Positions 1 through 8,347 of a stretch of 45,559 bases of DNA are shown here, piece by piece. The position numbers and the translations under genes were made by a program. Numbering within the stretch: position 1 is the first letter of the stretch; every line of letters begins with the position of its first letter. The notes below the pieces were generated by a model. That model made no database searches. It was not told the origin of the DNA and was given only the letters and a program-made list of their open reading frames with translations. Source of the DNA: Curvibacter sp. (GTDB lineage: Bacteria > Pseudomonadota > Gammaproteobacteria > Burkholderiales > Burkholderiaceae_C); NCBI GenBank assembly GCA_004293725.1, contig REAW01000025.1:1-45559 (forward strand). Reading direction: 5' to 3'.

Positions 1-35
1 AAGACGTATTCCGGCAAGCGGAACCTGTAGTGAGG

Positions 36-51
36 GCCAGCCGGAGCTGGC
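36..51. other. Short hairpin upstream of the CcsA-like gene
   Basis: A 6-bp perfect inverted repeat, GCCAGC/GCTGGC with a CGGA loop, lies in the 77 bases before the first gene. There is no T-tract, so it is not a convincing terminator. It may belong to the leader of this gene or of a gene outside the window. Confidence 0.3.
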
Positions 52-77
52 AGGGAGCAAAACGCTAAACTGTGGGG

Positions 78-881
78 ATGATTTTAGCCAGTGCGTCCCT
101 CGTTAGTCTGACTCTGTCGGTTTTGGCCGCTACTGCCTATGCTTGGGTCGCCCTGCGCGCTAGCCACCACTCTGTGAACGCTGCCCGCAATGGCGTGATT
201 GCTGCGTGGGTTTTACATGGCGCTGCACTGGCGTGGAGTTTGATGGGTGTTACCGCCCATTTCGGATTCGCGCCCGCACTATCGGTCACGGCGTGGCTGG
301 TAGCGGCGGTGTATGCCGTGGAGACCAAGTTCTTTCCCCAGCTTCAGACACGCTGGACGCTGGCTGCATTGGGTTCGTTTACCGTTGTGCTGGCATTGCT
401 GTTCCCTGGCGCGCCATTGTCCGCAACCGCCTCCATCTGGCTTCCCTTGCACCTGCTGTTTGGTGTCGCCTGTTATGGCCTGTTTGGCACCGCTGTAGTG
501 CATGCCTGGTTCATGACGCGGGCGGAGGCCCGCATCCGCCAGGCTGCCGACCCGCATAGCGGCTTGCCGCTGCTAACACTAGAACGCCTGACCTACCGAT
601 TTGTGGGGGCGGGTTTCGTGCTGCTGAGCGCATCCTTGGTCCTTGGCTATATCTATAGTGATCCACTGCCGGGGTCCTCCCATGCCTGGCACTGGGACCA
701 TAAAACAGTGTTTTCCTTGCTGGCATGGATTACCTTTGCCGCATTGCTGGCGGGGCGCTACCAGTTTGGCTGGCGTGGCAAACAGGCGAACCGCATGCTG
801 TACACCGGAACCGTTTTTCTGTTGCTCGCTTACGTGGGTTCCCGCTTTGTTCTGGAAGTGGTGCTGGGGCGTAGCGCATGA
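78..881 (+). CDS. CcsA/YpjD-like cytochrome c assembly membrane protein
   Basis: Integral membrane protein of 267 residues with about eight hydrophobic segments, the pattern of the CcsA/ResC/YpjD (cytochrome c assembly, HemX-like) family. Family members are linked to haem handling or c-type cytochrome maturation; YpjD-type members have no settled biochemical role. Conserved-looking segments are SHAWHWDHKTVFSLLAW near residue 200, with His and Trp residues facing a membrane helix, and the Arg-rich loop GRYQFGWRGKQANR. A GTG two codons upstream (72) is an alternative start; ATG at 78 was chosen because it gives a normal hydrophobic N-terminus. Neither start has a strong ribosome binding site. 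The stop overlaps the next start by four bases (ATGA). Confidence 0.85.
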   Translation: MILASASLVSLTLSVLAATAYAWVALRASHHSVNAARNGVIAAWVLHGAALAWSLMGVTAHFGFAPALSVTAWLVAAVYAVETKFFPQLQTRWTLAALGSFTVVLALLFPGAPLSATASIWLPLHLLFGVACYGLFGTAVVHAWFMTRAEARIRQAADPHSGLPLLTLERLTYRFVGAGFVLLSASLVLGYIYSDPLPGSSHAWHWDHKTVFSLLAWITFAALLAGRYQFGWRGKQANRMLYTGTVFLLLAYVGSRFVLEVVLGRSA

Positions 882-1108
882 AGTATTTCATTGTGCTCGT
901 AGTGGTGCTACTGGTGGTTTGGCGCTGGCGCAGCGCACGTAGCAGCAGCATAGAAGTGAAACAGCAGCGCAAGACCCCGACACAGACCCAACCAACGGAT
1001 ATGGCGGCCTGCCACCATTGCGGCCTGCATCTGCCCACAGCCGATGCACTACCCGGCCGCGACGGCAGTTACTGCAGCCGCGAGCACCGCACACTGGCAG
1101 AGGGCTAA
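878..1108 (+). CDS. Small membrane-anchored zinc-ribbon-like protein (PP0621 type)
   Basis: Protein of 76 residues with one N-terminal membrane helix (residues 1-15, very rich in Val), a basic linker, and a C-terminal cluster CHHCGLHLP followed by a further Cys and His (YCSREH) that looks like a metal-binding ribbon. It matches the small family annotated PP0621 in pseudomonads and burkholderiads, of unknown function. It starts in a four-base overlap with the CcsA-like gene and its stop shares one base with the pilS start (TAATG), so the three are translationally coupled. Confidence 0.8.
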   Translation: MKYFIVLVVVLLVVWRWRSARSSSIEVKQQRKTPTQTQPTDMAACHHCGLHLPTADALPGRDGSYCSREHRTLAEG

Positions 1109-2847
1109 TGCCGAACGAGGCGCCTGAGCACTCCTGGTTTGGTCCGACCGCACTGGAGCCTGCACCCGAGCCAACCGGAGACACCCAAGAGTTCACGCGC
1201 TTGTGGCAAGCGTTCATGACAGCGAGGCTGACGCTTGGCTTGGTGCTCTTTGTGCTGCAAAGTGGTTTGTATGCCGCTGGCTTGAACCAAAGCGGGCTCT
1301 TGATTGGCATTTGCCTGGCCTACTTTCTAGGCACGCTCGGTACCCGATTGTTTCTGCGCCCCCGCTATTTGGGGCAAGCATTCAACCGCGCTTGGGGGGT
1401 GTTGATCGGGCTGGACATCGGTGTATTTTCCGCGTTGCAGTTGATGCAAGGCAACGCCCTGAACTACACGCCGCTGTTTGCACTGCCGATTTTGCTGACT
1501 TCCGTCTTGGGATCACTGCGGCTGGCCTTGGGCACCGCAGCCAGTATCACCATGCTGCTACTAGCCAGCACTTATTGGATACACAGGGAAGCACCGGGCG
1601 ATGCCACATCGGCGTTTGTGCAAGCCGCACTGGCGGGTGCAGGCTACTTCTTGATTGCACTGCTCGCCCACCAATTGGCGGCCCGACTGGCCAGCGAAGG
1701 GCGCCGTGCCCGACAGAGCCAACTGGCGGCCAACATTCAGCGGCAGGTCAACGAACTGGTCATTGAGTCGCTGCCCGATGGTGTGTTGATCGTGGATGCA
1801 CATGGCTGGGTGCGGGCGGCAAACCCCGCAGCGCGCATGCTGCTTGGCAATGTGAAAGAGCCGCTGCGCATGGCCAACTTTGACCTCAAAGGCAATTCAG
1901 CGTGGCAAGCTTTACTGCACCTGACCCGCCTGAGCATGGGCTCCGGGCGCGCCCAACAGGCCGAGATAACTATTCACCATGCAGGCAGTGGGCCACGCAA
2001 GGTGTTGGCCCGCACCAGCCTGGCTGCGCCACAGGGTATTGCGCAAGACAGCTTGTGCGTTTTGTTTTTGCAAGACCAACGCGAGCAGCAGGCACGGCTG
2101 CGCACCGAAAAATTAGCCAGTATGGGGCGCATGTCAACAGCCGTGGCCCACGAGATTCGGAACCCGCTTGCAGCCATCACCCAGGCCAATGCCTTGCTGG
2201 ACGAAGACATTAGCGACCCGCATCAGAAAAAGCTCACCTTCATGGTGGCGCAAAACGCGAAGCGGCTTGAGAAAATTGTGGACGACATCCTCAATGTCTC
2301 TCGCGTGCGCGGCAATGACCCCGGCCTCTTGACCCACGATATCCCCTTGCATGAGCTAGTGCACCGCATCGCCACAGACTGGGGGGAGCAGACGGGGTAT
2401 TTGCATCAGTTGCGCATTCAGGTGGAGGAAGACGCTTTGTCGGTCCGCTTTGACCCGGACCACCTGCGCCAGATATTAGTGAACTTGCTGGACAACGCGC
2501 ACCGCTATGCGAGCAAACGGCCGGCCAGCATTCAGGTAACGAGCCGACGCAACGACCGTATCGCCCGTGTCACGGTCTGGAGCGATGGTGCCCCCATGGA
2601 TGCCTCTGTCCAGCGCCACCTGTTCGAGCCTTTCTTTTCGTCCGAGAGCCGCTCGAGTGGGCTGGGGCTTTACATCAGCCGCGAGTTGTGCGAGCGGCAT
2701 GGTGCAACGCTGGCTTACCACCGCACCGCACACGACATGGAGGGCATGAGCACCGAAGGAAATGCGTTTTCTATCACCTTGCCGCTTCTCGAAGGCAGTG
2801 CTGGACGCGACAATACGGACGCACCATGGCAAACAACCCTGTACTGA
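1108..2847 (+). CDS. pilS: Sensor histidine kinase PilS
   Basis: Inner-membrane sensor kinase of 579 residues. The N-terminal third (about residues 30-205) holds six hydrophobic segments, followed by a PAS-like region (VLIVDAHGWVRAANPAARML, about 225-250). The HisKA dimerisation helix has the H-box AVAHEIRNPLAAI with the phospho-accepting His348. The ATPase domain shows the N box LVNLLDNAHRYA and G box SSGLGLYISRE. In pseudomonads PilS monitors pilin in the membrane and phosphorylates PilR to drive sigma-54-dependent pilA transcription; pairing with a PilR-type regulator supports that role here. An in-frame start at 1018 lies inside the upstream gene; ATG at 1108 directly follows that gene's stop and is preferred. 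No pilA is in the window. Confidence 0.9.
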   Translation: MPNEAPEHSWFGPTALEPAPEPTGDTQEFTRLWQAFMTARLTLGLVLFVLQSGLYAAGLNQSGLLIGICLAYFLGTLGTRLFLRPRYLGQAFNRAWGVLIGLDIGVFSALQLMQGNALNYTPLFALPILLTSVLGSLRLALGTAASITMLLLASTYWIHREAPGDATSAFVQAALAGAGYFLIALLAHQLAARLASEGRRARQSQLAANIQRQVNELVIESLPDGVLIVDAHGWVRAANPAARMLLGNVKEPLRMANFDLKGNSAWQALLHLTRLSMGSGRAQQAEITIHHAGSGPRKVLARTSLAAPQGIAQDSLCVLFLQDQREQQARLRTEKLASMGRMSTAVAHEIRNPLAAITQANALLDEDISDPHQKKLTFMVAQNAKRLEKIVDDILNVSRVRGNDPGLLTHDIPLHELVHRIATDWGEQTGYLHQLRIQVEEDALSVRFDPDHLRQILVNLLDNAHRYASKRPASIQVTSRRNDRIARVTVWSDGAPMDASVQRHLFEPFFSSESRSSGLGLYISRELCERHGATLAYHRTAHDMEGMSTEGNAFSITLPLLEGSAGRDNTDAPWQTTLY

Positions 2848-4325
2848 ACGACGCACGCATACTGGTCATAGACGATGAACCGGACCTGCGCACCCTCTAC
2901 GAACTGACACTGCTGCGCGAAGGTTATCGCGTGGAGACGGCAGGGAGCGTGCTGGAGGCGAGGGAGCAGTTAAAGCAACACCGCTTTGACGCCATCATCA
3001 CCGACATGCGCTTGCCCGATGGATCAGGCACCGACATCCTCTCGCAACTGCGGGCAGAGCAACGTGCGGAGCGCTGTGTCGTGATCACCGCGTATGGCTC
3101 TGCCGAGAACGCGGTCGAATCACTCAAGGCCGGCGCTTTTGACTACCTCTCGAAGCCGGTCGACCTCAAGCAATTTCGGGCCGTTGTAGCAAACGCCTTG
3201 CAAGGGCCTATTCCACTGGTCAATGCACAGACCCGCATCGCTGCCACCAAAACCAACCAAGGCGGCACGGCCACAGAGACAGCATTGACCAAAATGGTGG
3301 GCGCCTCCAGCGTCATGCTTCAGGTCAAAGACCGGATCGTCAAAGTGGCGCGCAGCATGGCCCCGGTACTGATCCGGGGAGAGTCGGGCACAGGCAAAGA
3401 GCTAGTGGCTGGAGCCATCCATGCCAGCAGCCACCGGGCACAGGGCCCTTGGGTTCCGGTCAATTGCAGTGCGATTCCAGAGACGCTGCTAGAGGCGGAG
3501 TTTTTTGGCGCGCGCAAAGGCGCGTACACCGGAGCGTCGCAGGATCGGGCAGGGTTTTTTCAAGCGGCGCATGGTGGCACCTTGTTTTTGGATGAGATTG
3601 GCGATCTGCCTTTGGCGATGCAGTCGAAGTTGCTGCGTGCCATCCAGGAGCGCAGCGTGCGCCCCTTGGGGGCATCACAAGAAGAACTGGTGGATGTTCG
3701 GATTGTCAGTGCCACCCACAAAGACCTGGCAGCCGAAGTATTGGCGGGACGATTCCGGCAGGATTTGTATTACCGCCTCAATGTGATTGACATATATATC
3801 CCTCCGCTGAGGGAGCGCGCCGAGGACCTTCCGGCGTTGTGCGATGCATTGCTTGCACGCATCGCTGCGGAAGCAGGCCTTGCAGCACCAAAGCTGTCAA
3901 CATCCGCCTTGGAGCAAATTTGCGCACTATCACTGCCTGGCAACGTGCGAGAGCTGGAAAATGTGTTGCACCGTGCCATGGCGCTTTCAGAGGGGCCTGT
4001 ACTCGAGCTAGACACCCATGCATTGAATACCAAGCCTGCGCCATTGCAAGAACTGCCCGGGTCACCTGGGTTTGTAGAGACCTTGGCAGCGCCATTGGCG
4101 AGTGGCCCGGTAGAGCCAAGCCCACCAGAGTCGATTCCGAGTGACTTGCAGGTGTATCTGGACCGGATTGAACGCGAGATTCTGGTGCGCACCTTGCGCG
4201 AGACCCGATTCAACAGAACGTTGGCGGCCCAGCGGCTAGGCATCAGCCTGCGGCAAATTCGATACCGCATGGCACGTCTGCAGATCGATGCTCCGCAAGC
4301 CGCTGAAGAAAACTCCGATGGATGA
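2826..4325 (+). CDS. pilR: Sigma-54-dependent response regulator PilR
   Basis: NtrC-type regulator of 499 residues. The receiver domain (residues 8-125) begins ILVIDDEPDLRTLY and has the phosphorylated Asp60 in ITDMRLPDGSG. The AAA+ domain has Walker A GESGTGKE (185-192) and the sigma-54 contact loop GAYTGA (232-237), a Tyr variant of the usual GAFTGA. A Fis-type helix-turn-helix closes the protein (RFNRTLAAQRLGISLRQIRYR). ATG at 2826 overlaps the pilS end by 22 bases; the longer in-frame start at 2688 lies well inside pilS and is rejected. It is expected to activate sigma-54 promoters such as pilA elsewhere in the genome. Confidence 0.92.
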   Translation: MANNPVLNDARILVIDDEPDLRTLYELTLLREGYRVETAGSVLEAREQLKQHRFDAIITDMRLPDGSGTDILSQLRAEQRAERCVVITAYGSAENAVESLKAGAFDYLSKPVDLKQFRAVVANALQGPIPLVNAQTRIAATKTNQGGTATETALTKMVGASSVMLQVKDRIVKVARSMAPVLIRGESGTGKELVAGAIHASSHRAQGPWVPVNCSAIPETLLEAEFFGARKGAYTGASQDRAGFFQAAHGGTLFLDEIGDLPLAMQSKLLRAIQERSVRPLGASQEELVDVRIVSATHKDLAAEVLAGRFRQDLYYRLNVIDIYIPPLRERAEDLPALCDALLARIAAEAGLAAPKLSTSALEQICALSLPGNVRELENVLHRAMALSEGPVLELDTHALNTKPAPLQELPGSPGFVETLAAPLASGPVEPSPPESIPSDLQVYLDRIEREILVRTLRETRFNRTLAAQRLGISLRQIRYRMARLQIDAPQAAEENSDG

Positions 4326-4920
4326 ATCATCCCAAGACCTGTGGCAGCGCGGCTGGTACCGTTTTGCCCGCCCTTGCGCCTCACCCAATTTCGGCCCTCG
4401 CCCAGGTGGAATTGTCATCGACCTGGTGGTACTGCACTCCATCAGTCTTCCACCTGGACACTATGGAACACCCCATGTGGCCGAACTGTTTACCAACCAG
4501 CTGGATTGGAATGCGCATCCTTACTTCAAGACGATAGAAGGCCTGCAGGTATCGGCCCACTTTTTCATCACCCGCCATGGCGACCTTTGGCAGTTCGTCA
4601 GCTGTGAGGACCGTGCCTGGCATGCGGGGGTGTCCAGCTATCGTGGGAAAAGCAACTGCAACGACGACTCCATCGGTATAGAGCTGGAGGGGCTGGAGGG
4701 TGACACCTTTACAGACGCGCAGTACGAAGCCTTGCAGTCATTGATGCCCGCCTTGGGGGTCCAGTACCCGATACGCCACATTGCGGGCCATGAACATATC
4801 GCACCGGGCCGCAAAGAGGACCCAGGACCTGGCATGCGCTGGGATTACTTGCAGGACAGCCTGGGTTTTCCCGAGGCTTTCTATCCCTCCAGCACCCATT
4901 TACAACAGCCAAAAAAATAA
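4318..4920 (+). CDS. ampD: 1,6-anhydro-N-acetylmuramyl-L-alanine amidase AmpD
   Basis: Cytoplasmic zinc amidase of 200 residues that removes the peptide from anhydromuropeptides during wall recycling. Family active-site residues are visible: zinc ligands His40 (VVLHSIS), His158 (AGHEHIAPG) and Asp168, with catalytic Lys166 in GRKEDPGPG. Length is slightly above the 187 residues of the E. coli enzyme. ATG at 4318 overlaps pilR by eight bases; an in-frame upstream start at 4288 is inside pilR. There is no signal peptide, which separates AmpD from the secreted AmiD type. With mpl (15495) the window encodes two steps of murein-peptide recycling. Confidence 0.93.
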   Translation: MDESSQDLWQRGWYRFARPCASPNFGPRPGGIVIDLVVLHSISLPPGHYGTPHVAELFTNQLDWNAHPYFKTIEGLQVSAHFFITRHGDLWQFVSCEDRAWHAGVSSYRGKSNCNDDSIGIELEGLEGDTFTDAQYEALQSLMPALGVQYPIRHIAGHEHIAPGRKEDPGPGMRWDYLQDSLGFPEAFYPSSTHLQQPKK

Positions 4921-4943
4921 TTTTTGCGCCAAACTGCGATTGA

Positions 4944-5042
4944 CCTGTCGCACATTCCAAGGACAGCAATGGAGCACGCCCAAGCTTCATGCGCCTTTGC
5001 CGGGCAAAGTGGGCGAAAGCGCCCGTAAAACGTAGCGACAGG
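4944..5042. other. Possible structured RNA between ampD and nrdA
   Basis: Perfect 8-bp complementary ends CCTGTCGC (4944-4951) and GCGACAGG (5035-5042) enclose about 83 bases with further helices: CGCCCA/TGGGCG (4977-4982 with 5010-5015) around CTTTGC/GCAAAG, and an alternative hairpin GGGCG/CGCCC (5011-5015 with 5020-5024). The last two compete for 5011-5015. I see no clear promoter, no protein-coding frame and no match to an RNA family I know. The strand is unclear. It lies upstream of the proposed nrdA promoter, so it would be an ampD 3' tail or a separate RNA. Nothing else is recognised in 4921-5144. Confidence 0.35.
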
Positions 5043-5144
5043 AAAAAAAGGCGCGATTTCACGCGCGTCTGCGATGGCTGCTTTGTTTGGTACTTTTGGG
5101 TGCATAAGTCGCTCCTCACCGCCAAACCTCAAATCGAGCCCTGT

Positions 5145-5192
5145 ACACTACCGGTAGTGGCTTGCATCCACCTCAAGCCCCAGATATAGTGT
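5145..5192 (+). promoter_or_regulatory. Two NrdR-like boxes upstream of nrdA
   Basis: Two 16-base sites resemble the NrdR box (consensus ACACWATATATWGTGT). Box 1, ACACTACCGGTAGTGG at 5145-5160, matches at 11 of 16 positions and is itself palindromic. Box 2, GCCCCAGATATAGTGT at 5177-5192, matches at 12 of 16. Their starts are 32 bases apart, about three helical turns, as known for NrdR box pairs. They flank or overlap the promoter at 5162-5190, the arrangement expected for repression of class Ia reductase by the ATP/dATP-sensing repressor NrdR, whose gene is not in this window. Confidence 0.7.
5162..5190 (+). promoter_or_regulatory. Sigma-70-type promoter for nrdAB
   Basis: A -35 TTGCAT (5162-5167) and a -10 TATAGT (5185-5190) are separated by exactly 17 bases. 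The predicted transcription start is near 5197, giving a leader of about 93 bases that contains a weak GGGGC/GCCCC hairpin (5233-5261). The -10 lies inside the second NrdR-like box. This is inferred from sequence only. Confidence 0.55.
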
Positions 5193-5289
5193 GCCTCTTG
5201 AGTTCAGACATACTGACCCAAACAGAAAAACTGGGGCAGTTCATGCGTGACGGCAAGCCCCTAAAAACACCGATTTAGACGAGGAAATC

Positions 5290-8226
5290 ATGGAATCTGT
5301 TTCTACCGCAACGCCGAGCCCTTCTACTAGCTTGTTGACCGCCTATGGCACAGGCCATAGCGAATCCAGCATGGTCAATACCTTGAGCCATTACCAAATC
5401 ATTCGCCGCAATGGCGCCGTGGTTCCTTTTGAGCCAAACAAAATTGCTGTGGCGATGATGAAAGCCTTTTTGGCCGTGCATGGCACCCAAGGCGCCGCTT
5501 CAGCCAGTGTTCGTGAAACCGTAGATGGCTTGACCCAGCAAGTTATTCGCGCGCTGATGCGTTCGCGACCAGGTGGTGGAACCTTTCATATTGAAGACGT
5601 ACAAGATCAGGTGGAGTTGGGATTGATGCGTGGCGGTCACCACGAAATCGCTCGCGCTTACGTGCTGTACCGCGAACGCCGCACCCAAGAGCGCGCCAAA
5701 CAAGTCGCGCAAGCCAAGCCCGCAGCTCCTGTGATTCATGTTCTGGAGGGCGGTCAGCGTATTGCGTTGGATCTGGACCGACTGCAATTACTCATTGAAA
5801 CAGCGTGCGCAGGCCTGGGCGCAGATGTGAAGGCTGCCCCCATCGTGGCAGAGACCATGCGCAACCTGTACGACGGCGTGCCGATGGACGAGGTTTACAA
5901 AGCGTCCATCTTGGCCGCACGCACCTTGATCGAAAAAGATCCGGACTACACCTACGCGACTGCCCGTTTGCTTTTCCACACGATTTCCCGCGAAGTGCTC
6001 GGCCGTGATGTGGCTCAGGCAGACATGCAGGAAGCCTACGCGGATTACTTTCCTGGTTTCATCAAGCGCGGCGTGGAAGCCGAATTGCTGGATGAAAAGC
6101 TGCTGCAGTTCGACCTGAAGCGCCTGGGCGCCTCCCTCAAAGCCAGCCGCGACCAGCAATTTGACTACCTCGGTCTGCAGACCTTGTATGACCGCTACTT
6201 CCTGCATGAAGGCAAAACCCGTATCGAGCTTCCGCAGGCATTCTTCATGCGCGTGGCCATGGGTCTGTCGCTCAATGAAATCGACCGCGAAACCCGCGCC
6301 ATTGAGTTCTACGAGGTGCTTTCCAGCTTTGACTTCATGTCCAGCACGCCTACGTTATTTAACAGCGGCACCCTGCGCTCGCAGCTGTCTTCGTGCTACC
6401 TGACGACCGTCCCTGACGATTTGGACGGCATCTACGAGTCCATCAAAGAAAACGCGCTGCTGTCCAAATTTGCAGGTGGCTTGGGCAACGACTGGACCCG
6501 CGTGCGTGCGCTGGGCTCCCACATCAAGGGCACCAACGGTGAATCGCAAGGTGTAGTCCCATTCCTGAAAGTGGTGAACGACACCGCAGTTGCGGTAAAC
6601 CAGGGCGGCAAACGCAAGGGCGCTGTGTGCACGTACCTGGAAACCTGGCACTTGGACATTGAAGAATTCCTGGAGCTGCGCAAGAACACCGGCGATGACC
6701 GTCGCCGCACGCACGACATGAACACGGCCAACTGGATTCCAGATCTGTTCATGCGCCGCGTCATGGAAAAAGGCAGCTGGACTCTTTTCTCGCCGTCCAA
6801 CGTGCCCGACCTGCACGACCTGTTTGGCGCTGACTTCGAGAAAGCCTACGTGGCCTACGAAGCCAAGGCTGCCCGCGGAGAGATCAAGCCTTCGCGCACG
6901 GTAGAAGCCAGTGACCTGTGGCGCAAGATGCTTACCATGTTGTTCGAAACAGGCCACCCCTGGATCACTTTCAAAGACGCTTGCAACGTGCGCTCGCCCC
7001 AGCAACATGCGGGTGTCGTGCACTCCTCCAACCTGTGCACCGAGATTACGCTCAATACGAGCGACACAGAAACTGCAGTCTGCAACCTGGGATCAGTCAA
7101 CCTGCGCCAGCACTTGAAAGACGGCGAGAACGGCAAAGTTTTGGACCACGACAAGCTCAAGCGCACCATCTCGACCGCCATGCGCATGCTGGACAACGTG
7201 ATTGACATCAACTACTACGCAGTCAAAAAGGCTCGCGATTCGAACATGCGCCACCGGCCAGTGGGCTTGGGCGTGATGGCCTTTCAGGACAGTCTGTATG
7301 CGCTGCGCATTCCTTACGCCAGCGATGCCGCCGTGGCATTTGCGGACCAGTCCATGGAGGCGATCAGCTACTATGCTTACTGGGCTTCGACCGATTTGGC
7401 CCGCGAACGCGGCCAGTATTCCAGCTTCAAGGGCTCGCTTTGGGACAAGGGTATCCTGCCCCCCGACACGCTGGACATGCTGGCCCAAGCCCGCGGTGGC
7501 TATGTAGAAGTGGACCGTTCTTCCACTTTGGACTGGGATGCATTGCGCAAAAAAATCGCTGCCGACGGCATGCGCAACTCCAACTGCGTGGCCATTGCGC
7601 CTACTGCAACTATCTCCAACATCATTGGAGTCGATGCCTCCATTGAACCTTGCTTTGGCAACCTGTCGGTCAAGTCCAACCTGTCTGGTGAGTTCACTGT
7701 CATCAACAGCTATTTGGTGCGTGACCTCAAGGCCCTGGGTTTATGGGACGATGTGATGGTGATGGATCTGAAGCATTTCGACGGATCATTGAGCCCGATC
7801 GACCGCGTTCCTCAAGAAATCAAACAACTCTATGCCACCGCATTTGAAGTTGAAACACGCTGGCTAGTCGAAGCCGCTGCACGTCGCCAGAAATGGATTG
7901 ACCAGGCGCAGTCGCTGAACATTTACATGGCTGGCGCATCCGGAAAGAAGCTTGACGAGACCTACAAGCTGGCATGGTTGCGTGGTCTGAAAACCACCTA
8001 CTACCTCCGCACGATGTCGGCCACCCACGCGGAGAAATCTACCGTAACAGCAGGCCGCATGAACGCTGTATCTTCCGGCAACGATGCACCAGGCTCTACC
8101 AAAATGTCCAGTGCATTGGAAGCGGCAGCGGCTGCTGCGCACGCACAAATGGAGTTGGCCAGCAACGCAGCCACTGACATCAAATTTTGTGGTGTGGACG
8201 ACCCCACTTGCGAGTCCTGCCAGTAA
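5290..8226 (+). CDS. nrdA: Class Ia ribonucleoside-diphosphate reductase, alpha subunit
   Basis: Large subunit (978 residues) of the aerobic reductase that makes dNDPs from NDPs with NrdB. Residues about 33-125 form an ATP-cone (IIRRNGAVVPFEPNKI), the dATP/ATP activity switch, and a second, more divergent cone-like segment follows at about 148-235; this two-cone plan explains the length beyond E. coli NrdA (761). Catalytic features are Cys369 (LSSCYL), the Asn581-Cys583-Glu585 set in NLCTEI, and the phosphate-binding loop PTATISNIIG. The C-terminal tail CESCQ carries the cysteine pair re-reduced by thioredoxin or glutaredoxin. ATG at 5290 follows GAGGA with five bases between. nrdB follows after 121 bases. 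Confidence 0.95.
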   Translation: MESVSTATPSPSTSLLTAYGTGHSESSMVNTLSHYQIIRRNGAVVPFEPNKIAVAMMKAFLAVHGTQGAASASVRETVDGLTQQVIRALMRSRPGGGTFHIEDVQDQVELGLMRGGHHEIARAYVLYRERRTQERAKQVAQAKPAAPVIHVLEGGQRIALDLDRLQLLIETACAGLGADVKAAPIVAETMRNLYDGVPMDEVYKASILAARTLIEKDPDYTYATARLLFHTISREVLGRDVAQADMQEAYADYFPGFIKRGVEAELLDEKLLQFDLKRLGASLKASRDQQFDYLGLQTLYDRYFLHEGKTRIELPQAFFMRVAMGLSLNEIDRETRAIEFYEVLSSFDFMSSTPTLFNSGTLRSQLSSCYLTTVPDDLDGIYESIKENALLSKFAGGLGNDWTRVRALGSHIKGTNGESQGVVPFLKVVNDTAVAVNQGGKRKGAVCTYLETWHLDIEEFLELRKNTGDDRRRTHDMNTANWIPDLFMRRVMEKGSWTLFSPSNVPDLHDLFGADFEKAYVAYEAKAARGEIKPSRTVEASDLWRKMLTMLFETGHPWITFKDACNVRSPQQHAGVVHSSNLCTEITLNTSDTETAVCNLGSVNLRQHLKDGENGKVLDHDKLKRTISTAMRMLDNVIDINYYAVKKARDSNMRHRPVGLGVMAFQDSLYALRIPYASDAAVAFADQSMEAISYYAYWASTDLARERGQYSSFKGSLWDKGILPPDTLDMLAQARGGYVEVDRSSTLDWDALRKKIAADGMRNSNCVAIAPTATISNIIGVDASIEPCFGNLSVKSNLSGEFTVINSYLVRDLKALGLWDDVMVMDLKHFDGSLSPIDRVPQEIKQLYATAFEVETRWLVEAAARRQKWIDQAQSLNIYMAGASGKKLDETYKLAWLRGLKTTYYLRTMSATHAEKSTVTAGRMNAVSSGNDAPGSTKMSSALEAAAAAAHAQMELASNAATDIKFCGVDDPTCESCQ

Positions 8227-8236
8227 CAAGAGGAGC

Positions 8237-8260
8237 GCATCGCAAGCACCATTGCGATGC
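8237..8260 (+). other. Intercistronic hairpin between nrdA and nrdB
   Basis: Perfect 9-bp inverted repeat GCATCGCAA/TTGCGATGC with a six-base loop, 11 bases after the nrdA stop. No T-tract follows, so it is more likely an mRNA stability or processing element than a terminator. It could set different NrdA and NrdB levels. Confidence 0.5.
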
Positions 8261-8347
8261 AATTGAGCAACACAAATGGGCAACGAAATGCATGACTTCT
8301 TTTCAATTCATTTCGCTGCTCTCATAATCCCCTGATTGGAATCACTT

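Noticed and set aside
4709..5132. Minus-strand frames in the ampD/nrdA spacer
   Set aside because: They overlap ampD antisense, have unusual composition and match no protein family I know.
4921..5289. Known riboswitch class (cobalamin, SAM, TPP) before nrdA
   Set aside because: None of their conserved boxes was found, and the structured part precedes the likely promoter.
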